Part shown: piece after piece, positions 6,085-6,296 of the stretch
Layout: every line of letters starts with the position of its first letter
Numbering within the stretch: the first letter of the stretch is position 1
NCBI GenBank assembly: GCA_937957845.1
Contig: CALGOD010000487.1
Location: 1-6,296 of the forward strand
Length of the DNA stretch: 6,296 bases
Direction of reading: 5' to 3'
From: an uncultured Nocardiopsis sp.
GTDB taxonomy: Bacteria > Actinomycetota > Actinomycetes > Streptosporangiales > Streptosporangiaceae
Made by a program: the position numbers and the translations under genes
Notes under the pieces: generated by a model
Database searches by the model: none
Seen by the model: the letters and a program-made list of their open reading frames with translations, nothing else
What the model was told of the DNA's origin: nothing

Positions 6085-6111
6085 GCCTCCGGAGGCCGGC
6101 GGCCTGTGGCC

Positions 6112-6198
6112 TCAGAAGCACAGGTACTTCGCCGGCCCCGTCGAGGCGACCAGTTCCTTCACCGTGCGCGCTCCGCCGGGTGTGCGAGTGTCCGTCAT
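6112..6198 (-). pseudogene. 5' fragment of the NADAR gene ending at an in-frame TGA
   Basis: ATG 6198 has GAGGG (6211-6207) 8 bases upstream, the best ribosome binding site for this gene. The 28 codons read MTDTRTPGG... and end KYLCF, then TGA, and the same frame continues GHRPPASGG into the CLSQWW block. NADAR proteins of this type typically read K-Y-L-x-F-W-G-H-R here, so the TGA stands for a TGG Trp codon at residue 29. Joined up, the gene would span 5602-6198 and encode 198 residues, a normal family length. No frameshift is involved; one G to A change explains everything. Confidence 0.8.
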
Positions 6199-6242
6199 GG
6201 ACGGCACCCTCGCGGGTGGCACCGACACTCGGGCGGCGTCGC

Positions 6243-6296
6243 TCAGTCGAACTGGAACGATCTCTTGGCGAGCCCGTGCCAGAACCCGTCCACCGT
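6243..6296 (-). CDS. 3' end of an unidentified gene, partial at window edge
   Basis: The last 17 codons of a minus-strand gene run in from the right edge and read TVDGFWHGLAKRSFQFD before TGA at 6245-6243. Third positions are almost all G or C, which supports real coding. Only 44 bases separate its stop from the NADAR ATG at 6198, so the two are probably co-transcribed with this gene first. The fragment is too short to name a product. Confidence 0.6.
   Translation of the reverse strand, partial: TVDGFWHGLAKRSFQFD

Noticed and set aside
6112..6114. Selenocysteine or programmed recoding at the NADAR TGA
   Set aside because: No selenocysteine is known at this position in the family, and I saw no obvious hairpin designed for recoding right after it; a plain TGG to TGA change is simpler. 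Low-level read-through cannot be excluded.

Overview
The window is very GC-rich with strong G/C preference at third codon positions, short intergenic gaps, GTG as well as ATG starts, and an L,D-transpeptidase with Big_10-like Ig domains. This points to a high-GC actinomycete, most likely a filamentous one such as Nocardiopsis or Streptomyces. The genus is an inference from style only. No insertion sequence, CRISPR array, tRNA or rRNA was seen.

Layout from left to right. Bases 1-181 are non-coding upstream sequence with an AT-rich promoter-like island. Then comes a lipoprotein L,D-transpeptidase on + (182-1483), closed by a 16-bp perfect terminator hairpin. A TetR-family repressor gene on - (1582-2232) converges on it. 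The TetR gene is divergent from a large cytoplasmic GH3 beta-glucosidase gene on + (2398-4848). Between them lies a 24-bp palindrome over a recognisable promoter, so TetR plus GH3 look like a self-contained regulator/target pair. Next is an orphan 80-residue Trp-rich protein on - (4915-5157), convergent with GH3. Upstream of it is a 444-base stretch without a gene, which holds small hairpins, an AT-rich island and a CRP-like palindrome. The right end carries a NADAR (YbiA-like) gene on - and the last 17 codons of another - gene that probably precedes it in an operon.

The most striking observation is in the NADAR gene. Its natural start is the ATG at 6198, which has a well-placed Shine-Dalgarno. 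The frame stays open except for one TGA at 6114-6112, exactly where the family normally has the Trp of its N-terminal F-W-G-H-R motif. Everything downstream is intact. This is a one-base nonsense change (TGG to TGA), a sequencing error, or a recoded or re-initiated gene. The second most interesting item is the TetR operator/promoter overlap upstream of the beta-glucosidase. I found no convincing wholly new multi-gene system here.
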